This document shows, in pieces, positions 17,293-26,328 of a DNA stretch of 35,159 nucleotides (position 1 is its first letter; the number at the start of each line of letters is the position of its first letter). This DNA is from Marinitoga sp. 38H-ov (lineage in GTDB: Bacteria > Thermotogota > Thermotogae > Petrotogales > Petrotogaceae). The DNA lies in the NCBI RefSeq assembly GCF_011057715.1, contig NZ_LNGH01000056.1:1-35159 (forward strand). The letters run 5' to 3'. The translations under genes and the position numbers were made by a program. The notes beneath the pieces were generated by a model. That model was given only the letters and a program-made list of their open reading frames with translations. It searched no databases and was not told where the DNA came from.

Positions 17293-19887
17293 ATGGAAAA
17301 GAAATTAATTAGTGCATGCATTATGGCAAAAAATGAAGAGCAAAATATAGAAAGATGTTTAAATAGTATTAAAGATTTTTGTGATGAAATTATACTAGTA
17401 GACACAGGGTCAACAGATAATACAGTAGAAATAGCCAAAAAATATACTGATAAAATATATTTTTTTCCTTGGAATGGAAATTTTTCTGATGCAAGAAACG
17501 AAACATTAAAATATGCATCATCAGAATGGGTTTTTATAGTTGATGCTGATGAAGAAGCTTCAGAAAATCTAAGAAATAACATAAGGGATTTTTTATTATC
17601 ACTTAATAACGATATTGTAGCAGTTTATATTCCAACAGTGAACTTTCTCGATTTTGATAAAAAACATTCGGAAATAGCAAGCACTGGTAGATTTTTTAGA
17701 AATGGAAAAGTAAAGTATGAAAATATTGTACATAATCAACCAATATATAAAGGTAAAACTGTAAAAGTAGATTTAGAATTGTTTCATTATGGGTATATCT
17801 GGACCAGATTAAGAAGAAAGAAGAAAACGGAAAGAACTTTATCTTTAATAGAAGAATATTTAAAAGAAAATCCGGATGATGAATATTATTTAATTCAATA
17901 TATGAAAACACTTTCTATTGCTAAAAAAGATGTAGAAAAAATGAAAGTAGGTTATAAAGTAGCTAAAAAACTTCAAAAAGATATAGTAAAAAAGGATTAC
18001 AAGCCAATTCCAATGGTTGTAGAATTTATGTTTTTATGGGGAATGGAGTTATTTAATAAAGGTTATTGGGATGAAGCTGAAAAATGGTTTAAATTAAGTT
18101 CTAAATGGAATTTAGATGCATATTATGGATTAATGAATGTATACTATAATAAAAGAGAATGGGAAAATTTAAAAAGGACTTCTATTGATTTTTTAAAATA
18201 TTTAGATATTTTTGAAAAAAGAAGAGAAGAAATTGTTTGGTCGGTACAGTCTTTGTTTAAAAAAAATGAAGGACTTGCATTTTTGATTATTTCAAAAATA
18301 AAAACAAATGATTATGAAGATATTGATAAAATAATATCAGAATTTAATCATAAAAAGAATAATGAGAAAATAATTAGTTTATATAATTTTATGTTAGATG
18401 AGTTTGCTAAAGAAGAATCTTATGAAAATAAAAGTAAGATTATTGATAATTTAATAATTCTCAATGAGGAAATTTTCAAATATAAAGATTATTATGATAA
18501 TGAATTTATAAAAAATATAACTAAGTATAATTTAATTTTTGAAAAATCTAAAAATAAAGATCCGTATATTTTTATAGAATATTTTATAAATAAATTAAGT
18601 TCTGAAAAAAATATTATTGGTATTCTCCTTACATTTATTGATTATTTGTTTGATGATGATTTCGATAAATTATTAGAGTTATTATTAAAAATAAGGCGTA
18701 TAAGAAAGGATATTTCCTCTGATAAGGAAAAGGCAGTATTAGAACTATTAATAGGAGATATTCTAACAAAAAACGGTAGATTTAATGAAGCTAAAAGTAG
18801 ATATAAAAAAGTAGTAGCATTAGAAAAATCATTAGCAAGATTTGTTCAAGTTATTATAGAAGATATTTTAACTCATATGAATCCTAATGAATTAATACCA
18901 GCGTATATAGAATTAAAAGATGAGATGAATCAAAAAACAGAGCTTTTCTTTGATATAAATTTATTTGACTATAGAGAATTAGCATTGTTTGACTATTATT
19001 TTGGTAATCGTTTTTTAGAACTTAAATTTGTTTATGCTTTAAAAATAAAAGTTGAAAATAAAAAATTATTTGAAAAATTATTAAATTATTCATTTGAAAA
19101 TTCGAAAAATAGATATTTTAAATCATTTGTAAGTTTAAGATTATATAATTATTATAAAGAAAATGGAGAATATGAAAAAGCAAAAGAATTTTTAGAAAAA
19201 GCTTTATTATTAAATCCTATTATATCTGATTTAGTAGGCGGGCGTTATAGATATACAGGATTTTATTTAGAAGAAAGTATAAATAAAGAGAAAGATAGAA
19301 TTGTAAATATTGTAAATATAGGTGAATTGATCTCTGTATATCCTGTAATTAATCCAATTAAAACTTGGTATGAATCAGAAAATGGATTATATTACGTTTC
19401 CCCTGTACCAACATATGAAGCTTTAAAAAGTTTTGATAATTATTTAAAAAATTATTCTAAATACTTTTCTCAAAATTTTCCAAATCCTTTAAAAAATAAT
19501 AAAGTAAAATATGTATTATCCAAAATTAGTTCTGATAATATATTAGAAATAAATAGTATTGAGTCATTTTTTAATAATGATCATATATCCATTAATGAAT
19601 TAAAATATATTGAAGATAGGGAATTAAAAAAAACATATGATGTAGTTGTATTTTTAAACCCCGAATTTTCTAGAAAATTACTTTTAGACATTACTTATTT
19701 ATTATCTATATCAAAAGAATTATTTGTTATATATAATTTAAATGAAAATATTTTTAAAAAAGATCCAAGAGCTTTATGGTATTTACCGCCTAATAATATT
19801 AATAAGTTTATAAAGGTTATTAGGCCGGAATATTTTGAGTTTATTTCGGACGAGTATTTATTAGTAAAATACAATGGTAAAATTTAA
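17293..19887 (+). CDS. Family 2 glycosyltransferase with long TPR-like helical region
   Basis: An 864-residue protein. Residues ~5-110 are a GT2 (GT-A fold) glycosyltransferase domain: [20 protein letters not shown], then [20 protein letters not shown] and [20 protein letters not shown] with the metal-binding DADEE. Residues ~170-660 are helical with tetratricopeptide-like units (for example [37 protein letters not shown] and [18 protein letters not shown]). The last ~180 residues contain a block ([19 protein letters not shown]) resembling part of a Rossmann/methyltransferase-like fold, but this is uncertain. It is probably cytoplasmic or peripheral and may transfer sugar to a protein or surface polymer; the acceptor is unknown. 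It sits between dnaX and frr and overlaps the longest possible frr reading. Confidence 0.82.
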   Translation: MEKKLISACIMAKNEEQNIERCLNSIKDFCDEIILVDTGSTDNTVEIAKKYTDKIYFFPWNGNFSDARNETLKYASSEWVFIVDADEEASENLRNNIRDFLLSLNNDIVAVYIPTVNFLDFDKKHSEIASTGRFFRNGKVKYENIVHNQPIYKGKTVKVDLELFHYGYIWTRLRRKKKTERTLSLIEEYLKENPDDEYYLIQYMKTLSIAKKDVEKMKVGYKVAKKLQKDIVKKDYKPIPMVVEFMFLWGMELFNKGYWDEAEKWFKLSSKWNLDAYYGLMNVYYNKREWENLKRTSIDFLKYLDIFEKRREEIVWSVQSLFKKNEGLAFLIISKIKTNDYEDIDKIISEFNHKKNNEKIISLYNFMLDEFAKEESYENKSKIIDNLIILNEEIFKYKDYYDNEFIKNITKYNLIFEKSKNKDPYIFIEYFINKLSSEKNIIGILLTFIDYLFDDDFDKLLELLLKIRRIRKDISSDKEKAVLELLIGDILTKNGRFNEAKSRYKKVVALEKSLARFVQVIIEDILTHMNPNELIPAYIELKDEMNQKTELFFDINLFDYRELALFDYYFGNRFLELKFVYALKIKVENKKLFEKLLNYSFENSKNRYFKSFVSLRLYNYYKENGEYEKAKEFLEKALLLNPIISDLVGGRYRYTGFYLEESINKEKDRIVNIVNIGELISVYPVINPIKTWYESENGLYYVSPVPTYEALKSFDNYLKNYSKYFSQNFPNPLKNNKVKYVLSKISSDNILEINSIESFFNNDHISINELKYIEDRELKKTYDVVVFLNPEFSRKLLLDITYLLSISKELFVIYNLNENIFKKDPRALWYLPPNNINKFIKVIRPEYFEFISDEYLLVKYNGKI

Positions 19888-19909
19888 AAAATATATGGAG
19901 GTGGCTATT

Positions 19910-20473
19910 GTGTCTTTAAAAGATCCTATTTTAAAAGAGGCTAAATCAAAGATGGATAAAACTGTAAAACATTTAGAAGAAGAATATAAAAAACTTAGAA
20001 CTGGAAGACCTTCTCCGGCGTTATTTGAAGAAATAATGGTAGACTATTATGGTGCTCCAACTCCAATAAATCAAACTGCAACTTTAACAGTTGGGGAGGA
20101 TAGAACAGTAGTTATTACCCCTTGGGATAAAAGTTTATGTTCAAAAATTGAAAAAGCTATAAATACAGCAAATTTAGGAATGATGGCGTCTACAGATGGG
20201 GTGGTTGTTAGGGTTAAATTTCCTAATCCAACAGTTGAAGATAGAAGAAAATGGGTTAAACACGCAAAAGAATTGGCTGAAGAAATGAAAATAGCATTGA
20301 GAAATATTAGAAGAGAAGACATTAAAGTAATAAAAGAAAAGCAGAAAAATGGAGAGATTCCTGAAGATGATGCAAAAAAATTAGAAGATGAAATACAAAA
20401 TATTTTAAAAGAACATGAAAATAAAATCGATGAAGTATTTCATAAAAAGGAAAAGGAGATTATGGAGTCTTGA
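19910..20473 (+). CDS. frr: Ribosome recycling factor
   Basis: A 187-residue protein that splits post-termination ribosomes together with EF-G. The GTG at 19910 is chosen as the start. It lies six bases after a GGAGGTGG ribosome site (19897-19904) and gives the standard ~185-residue length. In-frame ATGs at 19874 and 19895 would place the ribosome site inside the gene. Family blocks seen are [54 protein letters not shown] and the domain I helices [20 protein letters not shown] and [20 protein letters not shown]. It overlaps the uppS start (TTGA), so the frr-uppS-cdsA block is translationally linked. Confidence 0.97.
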   Translation: MSLKDPILKEAKSKMDKTVKHLEEEYKKLRTGRPSPALFEEIMVDYYGAPTPINQTATLTVGEDRTVVITPWDKSLCSKIEKAINTANLGMMASTDGVVVRVKFPNPTVEDRRKWVKHAKELAEEMKIALRNIRREDIKVIKEKQKNGEIPEDDAKKLEDEIQNILKEHENKIDEVFHKKEKEIMES

Positions 20474-21183
20474 GTGAGAAATTAAAAATTCCAAATCATT
20501 TGGGAATAATAATGGATGGTAATGGACGTTGGGCTAAGCTTAGAGGATTAAAACGAACAAAAGGTCATGAGCAGGGGGCTAAAGTTGCAGAAAATGTAAT
20601 AGAATGGGCTTCTGATTTGGGTATAAGGTATCTAACCTTATACTCTTTTTCTACAGAAAATTGGAAAAGGCCAAAAGAGGAAGTGAATTTTTTATTTTCT
20701 CTTATGGTTAGATATTTAGAATCAAGATTAAATAAAATTATTAAAGAAAATGTGCGAGTTAGATTTACAGGTAGAATTGAAGAATTACCTTCAAATGTAT
20801 ATGAAGTTTGTAAAAGAATTGAAGAAAAAAGCAAAAGTAATACAAAAATTGATGTTATTTTAGCTGTGAATTATGGTGGAAGAAGAGAAATTGTAGATGC
20901 TGTAAATAAATTAATTTCACAAAAAAAAGATACTGTTACTATTGAAGATTTATCTAATAATTTATATTTACCAGATGTGCCTGATCCGGAATTGATAATT
21001 AGAACCTCCGGTGAAATTAGGTTAAGTAATTTTTTGCTATGGCAAAGTGCTTATTCTGAATTATATTTTACAAATACACTTTGGCCAGATTTTAATAAAA
21101 TAGAATTAGAAAAGGCTATTATTGATTATACTAAAAGAGATAGAAGATTTGGATCTATTTCCTCTGATGAAGGAAGTGTATAA
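20470..21183 (+). CDS. uppS: Undecaprenyl (isoprenyl) diphosphate synthase
   Basis: A 237-residue cis-prenyltransferase that makes the C55 lipid carrier for cell-wall synthesis. The start is TTG at 20470, overlapping the frr stop, with AGGAG about ten bases upstream. No ATG or GTG is available in frame at the N-terminus. Signatures are [20 protein letters not shown] (with the catalytic Asp of MDGNGRW), [37 protein letters not shown] and the C-terminal block [20 protein letters not shown] with WPDF. The tail RDRRFG is also typical. The order frr-uppS-cdsA is widely conserved in bacteria and supports the calls of all three genes. Confidence 0.97.
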   Translation: MSEKLKIPNHLGIIMDGNGRWAKLRGLKRTKGHEQGAKVAENVIEWASDLGIRYLTLYSFSTENWKRPKEEVNFLFSLMVRYLESRLNKIIKENVRVRFTGRIEELPSNVYEVCKRIEEKSKSNTKIDVILAVNYGGRREIVDAVNKLISQKKDTVTIEDLSNNLYLPDVPDPELIIRTSGEIRLSNFLLWQSAYSELYFTNTLWPDFNKIELEKAIIDYTKRDRRFGSISSDEGSV

Positions 21184-21184
21184 T

Positions 21185-22030
21185 ATGCCAATAAATAAAA
21201 AAAATCTATTATTAAGAACATTATCAGGTTTTGTATTAGGTCCAGCAGTGGTTTTTTCTTTTTTTGCTTTTCCTACTTCAATAGGGTTGGTAACTTCAAT
21301 TATTTTAATAACATCCATAGAATACTTTGAGATGACTTTAAAAGAATATGAATATAAATATAAAGTATTTTTATCAATTTTTACAGCTCTTACTAGTGCA
21401 ATATATGGTTTTTCTTTAAGAGCTTTTTATTCTGGTTTATCTATTTTTGATCCTATTACAGTTTATATAATTTCAATAATTTTAGTTTCTGGTATTAGTT
21501 TAATATATTTAAAGGATACACACAAATATAAAATAGCGATTGAAAGTTATATATTTGCTCTTATTGCAATATCTCTATTTTTATCATATTTTTATCATAT
21601 TATTTTAAATTATGGGGCAACTAGCGGAATTTTGGTTTTAACCACTGTTTGGGTATATGATGCCGGCGCATATTTTGTTGGTTTAAATATAGGTAAACAT
21701 AAATTGTCACCAAATTATTCCCCAAAAAAAAGTGTAGAGGGATTAATTGGTGGAATTATTTTTACGTATTTGTATATAATCTTATATGAATATATTAGAT
21801 CAATATTTCAATTAAATATTATTAATCCAATTCAAGCTGTGTTTTTTGCAATTTTAGTAGGTGTTATAGATACAATTGGGGATCTTACAGAATCTTCATT
21901 AAAAAGAACATTTAATTTAAAAGATTCTGGAGAAACATTACCAGGACATGGTGGTATGTATGATAGAATAGATGGATTGTTATATTTAGCTCCAGCATTT
22001 TATTTTTTAATGAAAATTTTAGGTATATAG
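21185..22030 (+). CDS. cdsA: Phosphatidate cytidylyltransferase
   Basis: A 281-residue polytopic membrane enzyme that makes CDP-diacylglycerol from CTP and phosphatidate, feeding phospholipid synthesis. The ATG at 21185 is one base after the uppS stop with GAAGGAAG upstream; longer readings lie within uppS. It has about eight hydrophobic helices. The CDS family signature is near the C-terminus: SSLKRTFNLKDSGETLPGHG followed by GMYDRIDGL, which contains the conserved metal-binding Asp residues. An inner block VWVYDAGAYFVGLNIGKHKL, followed by SPKKSVEGLIGG, matches the usual D-x-x-A-Y-x-x-G and SPKKTxEG motifs. Confidence 0.96.
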   Translation: MPINKKNLLLRTLSGFVLGPAVVFSFFAFPTSIGLVTSIILITSIEYFEMTLKEYEYKYKVFLSIFTALTSAIYGFSLRAFYSGLSIFDPITVYIISIILVSGISLIYLKDTHKYKIAIESYIFALIAISLFLSYFYHIILNYGATSGILVLTTVWVYDAGAYFVGLNIGKHKLSPNYSPKKSVEGLIGGIIFTYLYIILYEYIRSIFQLNIINPIQAVFFAILVGVIDTIGDLTESSLKRTFNLKDSGETLPGHGGMYDRIDGLLYLAPAFYFLMKILGI

Positions 22031-22042
22031 TGGAGGGATTAT

Positions 22043-24652
22043 ATGAATTCTAAAGAAATCAGAAGAAGATTTTTAGAGTATTTTGAAAAAAACGGACACA
22101 AAGTAATGGATAGTTTCTCATTGATACCAAGTGACCCTCAATTATTATTTACTGTTGCTGGGATGGTTCCGTTTAAACCTATTTTTTGGGGAAAGGTTGA
22201 ACCGACATATACGAGAATTGCAACATGTCAAAAATGTATTAGAACAAATGATATTGAAAATGTTGGAAGAACAGCAAGGCATCAAACATTTTTTGAAATG
22301 TTAGGAAATTTTTCTTTTGGTGACTATTTTAAAGAAGAAGCTATTAAATTTGCATGGGAATTTTTAACTGAAATTTTAAAGTTACCTAAAGAAAAATTAT
22401 GGATTTCTGTATTTTTAGAAGATGATGAGGCATATAATATTTGGAAAGATATTGTAGGTTTTCCAGAAGAAAGAATAATTAGAATGGGTAAAGAAGATAA
22501 TTGGTGGGGGCCAGTAGGACCTACAGGGCCTTGTGGTCCTTCGTCTGAAATATATTTTGATACCGGTAGAACAGATTTATGTTCTAATCCCGAAAAATGT
22601 ACTCCTGAAGATGATTGTGGAAGATATGTTGAAATTTGGAATTTGGTATTTACAGAATATTATCAAGATGAAGAGGGTAATTTATTGCCTTTACCTAGAA
22701 AAAATATTGACACGGGTGCAGGTCTTGAAAGGGTAACTGCAGCTGTTCAAGGTGTTTATGATAATTTTGAAACAGATTTATTTACACCAATTATCAATAA
22801 AATTGAAGAAATTTTTGGAGTAAAATTTAGAAAAAGTGAAAAAATAGATATTTCTATAAAGGTTATAGCTGATCATTCAAGAGCAGTAACTTTTTTAGTC
22901 TCTGAAGGAATTTTACCTTCTAATGAAGGTAGAGGATATGTTTTAAGAAGAATTTTAAGAAGAGCATTAAGGCATGGTGCATTATTAGGTAAAAAAGGTC
23001 CATTCCTTACAAAAATAGTTGATGTTGTAATTTCAGAATACGGAGAAATTTATCCAGAGATCAGAGATAAATCTAAGTTTATTAAAAATATTGTAGAAGC
23101 TGAGGAAAAAAGGTTTTTAGAAACAATTGATAATGGTATGGAAAAATTAATTGGCTATATAAATAATAGTAAAAATAAAATTATTGATGGTAAATTTGCT
23201 TTTGAATTATATGATACATATGGTTTCCCATTAGATATTACTAAAGAAATAGCAGAAGAAAATAATTTTGTCGTCAATGAAGAAGAATTTAATGAACAAA
23301 TGGAATTGCAAAGAAAAAAAGCTAGAGAAGCTGCAGGTGATAAAGAGTATGCTAAAATGAATCCTGCTTTTAAATATATTGGAGATGAATTAAAAATAAC
23401 AGAGTTTACTGGTTATGAAAAAACTGATGATGAAAGTGAAATTATATATATAGTAAAAAATGATGAAATAATAGAAGATGCAAAAGAAGGTGAAGAGATT
23501 ATAATTATTACTAAAAACACACCTTTTTATGCCGAAAAAGGCGGTCAAATAGGAGATACAGGAATTATAAGAAATGATGATTTTGAGTTTGAAGTATATG
23601 ATACTAAAATAATAAATAATGAAGTTATAGGACATTTTGGAAAAGTAAACAAAGGAAATGTAAAAAAAGGAGAAAAAGTTATCCTTTCTATTAATAAAGA
23701 AAGAAGAAATAATATAAGAAAAAATCATACTGCAACACATTTATTACATAAAGCATTAAGAGAAGTTTTGGGAGATCATGTGAAGCAAGCAGGTTCTTTA
23801 GTAACTAATGATAAATTAAGATTTGATTTTACTCATTTTAAATCATTATCAAAGAAAGATATTGAAGAAATTGAAAAAATAGTTAACGAAAAAATATTAG
23901 AAAATTTAAAAGTAGATACAGAAATAAAAAGTTTGGAAGAAGCTAAAAATGAAAATGCAATGGCTTTATTTGAAGAAAAATATGGGAATGAAGTAAGAGT
24001 TGTGAAAATTTCTAATTTTAGTGCGGAATTATGTGGTGGGACACATGTTTCATATACTGGAGAAATAGGTTTATTTAAAATAATTACTGAAACAGCTGTA
24101 TCAGCAGGTGTAAGAAGAATAGAAGCTATTACAGGATTTAAGTCTTTGGAATACCTAAATTCATTAGAAAATGAAATAATTACTATTTCTGAAATATTAG
24201 AAGTTACAAAAGAAAATATACCAAGTAAAATCAATTCAATGATAGATAAAATTAAAGATTTAGAAAAAGAAGTAAAAAAATTACAAGAAAAAATGACTTC
24301 TCAATCAATTGACTTATCAAATGTAAAAGAAATTGAAGGTGTAAAAGTATTTCTTAAAACCTTTGAAAATGTTGACCAAAGTGTATTAAGAAACACTGCT
24401 GATATTGTTGAAAATAAATTATCAGATGGTATTATAATATTGTTTAATAAAGGAGAAAATAAAGTTAATTTCATTGTTAAAGTTACAAAAGAATTAATCG
24501 GGAAATACCATGCTGGCAATATTGCAAGGAAAATTGCTAAAGCATTAGGTGGTGGAGGTGGAGGAAGACCTGATTTTGCACAAGCCGGTGGAAAGGATTT
24601 ATCAAAAATTAATGATGTAATTAATAATATTTCTGATTACATAAGGGGATGA
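22043..24652 (+). CDS. alaS: Alanine-tRNA ligase
   Basis: An 869-residue enzyme that charges tRNA-Ala and edits mischarged Ser/Gly. The N-terminal class II catalytic core has RRRFLEYFEKNGHKVMDSFS, TVAGMVPFKPIF, CQKCIRTNDIENVGRTARHQ and motif-2/3 segments including DTGAGLERV. The editing domain has zinc ligands HTATHLLH (from residue 562) and CGGTH (about 663). The C-terminal oligomerisation domain ends in GGGGGGRPDFAQAGGKD. It has full domain content and normal length (~870). It is preceded by a GGAGG ribosome site 12 bases after cdsA. Its stop region overlaps the initiation region of the transporter that follows, which has an unusual start. Confidence 0.98.
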   Translation: MNSKEIRRRFLEYFEKNGHKVMDSFSLIPSDPQLLFTVAGMVPFKPIFWGKVEPTYTRIATCQKCIRTNDIENVGRTARHQTFFEMLGNFSFGDYFKEEAIKFAWEFLTEILKLPKEKLWISVFLEDDEAYNIWKDIVGFPEERIIRMGKEDNWWGPVGPTGPCGPSSEIYFDTGRTDLCSNPEKCTPEDDCGRYVEIWNLVFTEYYQDEEGNLLPLPRKNIDTGAGLERVTAAVQGVYDNFETDLFTPIINKIEEIFGVKFRKSEKIDISIKVIADHSRAVTFLVSEGILPSNEGRGYVLRRILRRALRHGALLGKKGPFLTKIVDVVISEYGEIYPEIRDKSKFIKNIVEAEEKRFLETIDNGMEKLIGYINNSKNKIIDGKFAFELYDTYGFPLDITKEIAEENNFVVNEEEFNEQMELQRKKAREAAGDKEYAKMNPAFKYIGDELKITEFTGYEKTDDESEIIYIVKNDEIIEDAKEGEEIIIITKNTPFYAEKGGQIGDTGIIRNDDFEFEVYDTKIINNEVIGHFGKVNKGNVKKGEKVILSINKERRNNIRKNHTATHLLHKALREVLGDHVKQAGSLVTNDKLRFDFTHFKSLSKKDIEEIEKIVNEKILENLKVDTEIKSLEEAKNENAMALFEEKYGNEVRVVKISNFSAELCGGTHVSYTGEIGLFKIITETAVSAGVRRIEAITGFKSLEYLNSLENEIITISEILEVTKENIPSKINSMIDKIKDLEKEVKKLQEKMTSQSIDLSNVKEIEGVKVFLKTFENVDQSVLRNTADIVENKLSDGIIILFNKGENKVNFIVKVTKELIGKYHAGNIARKIAKALGGGGGGRPDFAQAGGKDLSKINDVINNISDYIRG

Positions 24653-24656
24653 TTTT

Positions 24657-25940
24657 ACGGAACGTGTATTTGCTTTATTTATTTTTCTTTTTTCATATAC
24701 ATTATTAATTACAGAAAAGATTAATAGAACCATTGTAGCAATACTTGGTGCAACTATAATGATGATATTAGGAATTTTTGAAAATCATATCGAGGCCATA
24801 AAAGACTATGTTGACGTTAATACTATATACTTATTAATGGGAATGATGATTTTTGTATCGGTAATTAGAAAAAAAGGACTTTTTGAATATTTAGGTATAG
24901 TTACTTTAAAGGTGTTTAATAAAAATGGTTATGTACTTTTTTTTGGGTTAACTTTTATTGTAGCTGTTTTATCTTCTATTATCGATAATGTAACAACAGT
25001 TCTTGTTTTTATACCTATAACTTTGGCAATTACCGATTCTTTAGATGTTGATCCAATTCCATTTGTTCTAGGTGAAATTCTTGCATCAAATATTGGAGGT
25101 ACAGCTACTATAATTGGAGATCCTCCTAATATTATGATAGCAAGTGCGGCTGGATTAAATTTTACAGAATTTTTTTCAGTAAATGGTGCTATATCTTTTA
25201 TTAATCTTTTTTCGATGCAAATGATTACTATAATTTTATTTAATAAGAAATTAAAATTTAAAATAAATAAAGAAAAGGTAAAGTCTTTTGATCCGAAATC
25301 TGCTATAAAAAATAAATTGGGTTTTTATATTTCATGGGTGTTATTAATATTAACTCTATTATTATTTGTTTTTCAACATCAGCTAGAAATGGAAAGTTCT
25401 ACAATTGCATTATTTATAGGCTTTTTAGCTTTATTAATTTTAGATAGAAATGAAGTTGAAGAAATATTAAAAGAGGTTGAATGGGGTACTATATTATTCT
25501 TTTTTGGATTATTTATTATGACTGGTGGATTAGTTCAAACGGGAATTTTAAAAGATTTTACTCATATTTTAGTTAATATTGCGGGGAACTCAATGAGAAG
25601 CTTTGCAATGATGTTAATAACAATTTCTGGAGTAATTTCAGGATTTGTTGATAATATTCCTTTTACAGCAACGTTAATTCCTGTAATTAAAAATTTACAA
25701 CATATAAATCCTGAGACTTTTTCAAACTTAAAACCTTTGTGGTATTCGTTATCGTTAGGTGCATGTTTAGGAGGTAATTTAACCCCTATAGGTGCTTCGG
25801 CAAATATTATAGCATTAGCTATGTTGAAACAATTTAAAAATAAAGAGATAAAATTTATTGAATTTTTTAAATATGCATCTATTATTGTTTTAGTTAATAT
25901 TATTTTATCTACAATTTATGTGGAATTTTTATTAATTTAG
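24657..25940 (+). CDS. ArsB/NhaD-type ion transporter, non-canonical start
   Basis: A polytopic membrane transporter of the ion transporter superfamily that contains ArsB (arsenite) and NhaD (Na+/H+) proteins. It has about 11-12 helices. Family motifs appear as two inverted halves: LSSIIDNVTTVLVFIPI and IGGTATIIGDPPNIMIASAA in the first, and GFVDNIPFTATLIPV and GGNLTPIGASANIIALAML in the second. The frame is open from 24645. The conserved first helix (ERVFALFIFLFSYTLLITEK) lies upstream of the first ATG (24759), so the true start must be near 24657. No ATG/GTG/TTG exists there. An ACG at 24657, six bases after AAGGGGAT, is the best candidate; a lost T in the TTTT at 24653-24656 would instead link to ATG 24649. 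The ion specificity is not determinable; no ars or regulator genes are adjacent. Confidence 0.85.
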   Translation, partial: TERVFALFIFLFSYTLLITEKINRTIVAILGATIMMILGIFENHIEAIKDYVDVNTIYLLMGMMIFVSVIRKKGLFEYLGIVTLKVFNKNGYVLFFGLTFIVAVLSSIIDNVTTVLVFIPITLAITDSLDVDPIPFVLGEILASNIGGTATIIGDPPNIMIASAAGLNFTEFFSVNGAISFINLFSMQMITIILFNKKLKFKINKEKVKSFDPKSAIKNKLGFYISWVLLILTLLLFVFQHQLEMESSTIALFIGFLALLILDRNEVEEILKEVEWGTILFFFGLFIMTGGLVQTGILKDFTHILVNIAGNSMRSFAMMLITISGVISGFVDNIPFTATLIPVIKNLQHINPETFSNLKPLWYSLSLGACLGGNLTPIGASANIIALAMLKQFKNKEIKFIEFFKYASIIVLVNIILSTIYVEFLLI

Positions 25941-25950
25941 GAGGTGCTAA

Positions 25951-26247
25951 ATGATAAATATAGATGATGAATTAATAGAGAAACTAGAAAAACTTGCTAT
26001 GATTAAATTATCAGAAGAGGAAAAAGATATAATAAAACAAGATTTAAACGAAATTCTTAAATATATGGAAATTATAGATGAAGTTGACACAAATAATGTA
26101 AAACCTATATTTTCACCGGTAGAAAATATATTAAAAAATATATTTCATTTAGATGAATCTAAATCTTCAGAAGTTATTAATAATATTATTAAAGAATTTC
26201 CTAATAAAAAAGATAATTTATTAAAAGTTCCCGGAATACAAGGTTAA
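25951..26247 (+). CDS. gatC: Asp-tRNA(Asn)/Glu-tRNA(Gln) amidotransferase subunit C
   Basis: A 98-residue protein matching GatC, the small belt subunit that holds GatA and GatB together in the tRNA-dependent amidotransferase. Typical blocks are DELIEKLEKLAMIKLSEEEK, DLNEILKYMEIIDEVDTNNV with KPIFSPVEN, and the C-terminal LLKVPGIQG. It is preceded by GGAGGTG and separated by 10 bases from the transporter gene. gatA and gatB are not adjacent, so the subunits are encoded apart in this genome. A terminator overlaps the end of the gene. Confidence 0.95.
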   Translation: MINIDDELIEKLEKLAMIKLSEEEKDIIKQDLNEILKYMEIIDEVDTNNVKPIFSPVENILKNIFHLDESKSSEVINNIIKEFPNKKDNLLKVPGIQG

Positions 26248-26275
26248 TTCTGAACCCTATGGGTTCAGAATTTTT
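26246..26275 (+). terminator. Terminator after gatC
   Basis: A 12-bp stem (AATTCTGAACCC 26246-26257 / GGGTTCAGAATT 26261-26272) with a 3-base loop, running into a T-run ending at 26275. It begins at the gatC stop codon. Confidence 0.9.
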
Positions 26276-26284
26276 ATGTCTTTG

Positions 26285-26293
26285 TGTTATAAT
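26285..26293 (+). promoter_or_regulatory. Extended -10 promoter of the phosphoglucomutase operon
   Basis: TGTTATAAT (26285-26293), an extended -10 identical to those before the cyclase gene and guaA, 36 bases before the ATG. No clear -35 box is seen. Confidence 0.62.
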
Positions 26294-26328
26294 TATTTTA
26301 GAATTTGTATTCATTTAGGAGGGAGAGT

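Noticed and set aside
19874-19909. A longer N-terminus for frr
   Set aside because: The GGAGGTGG ribosome site lies inside this extension, and the GTG at 19910 gives the standard length.
23390-23740. A 116-codon - strand ORF rich in Phe/Ile/Tyr inside alaS
   Set aside because: The composition is the mirror of Lys/Glu/Asn codons of alaS; no ribosome site or motif.
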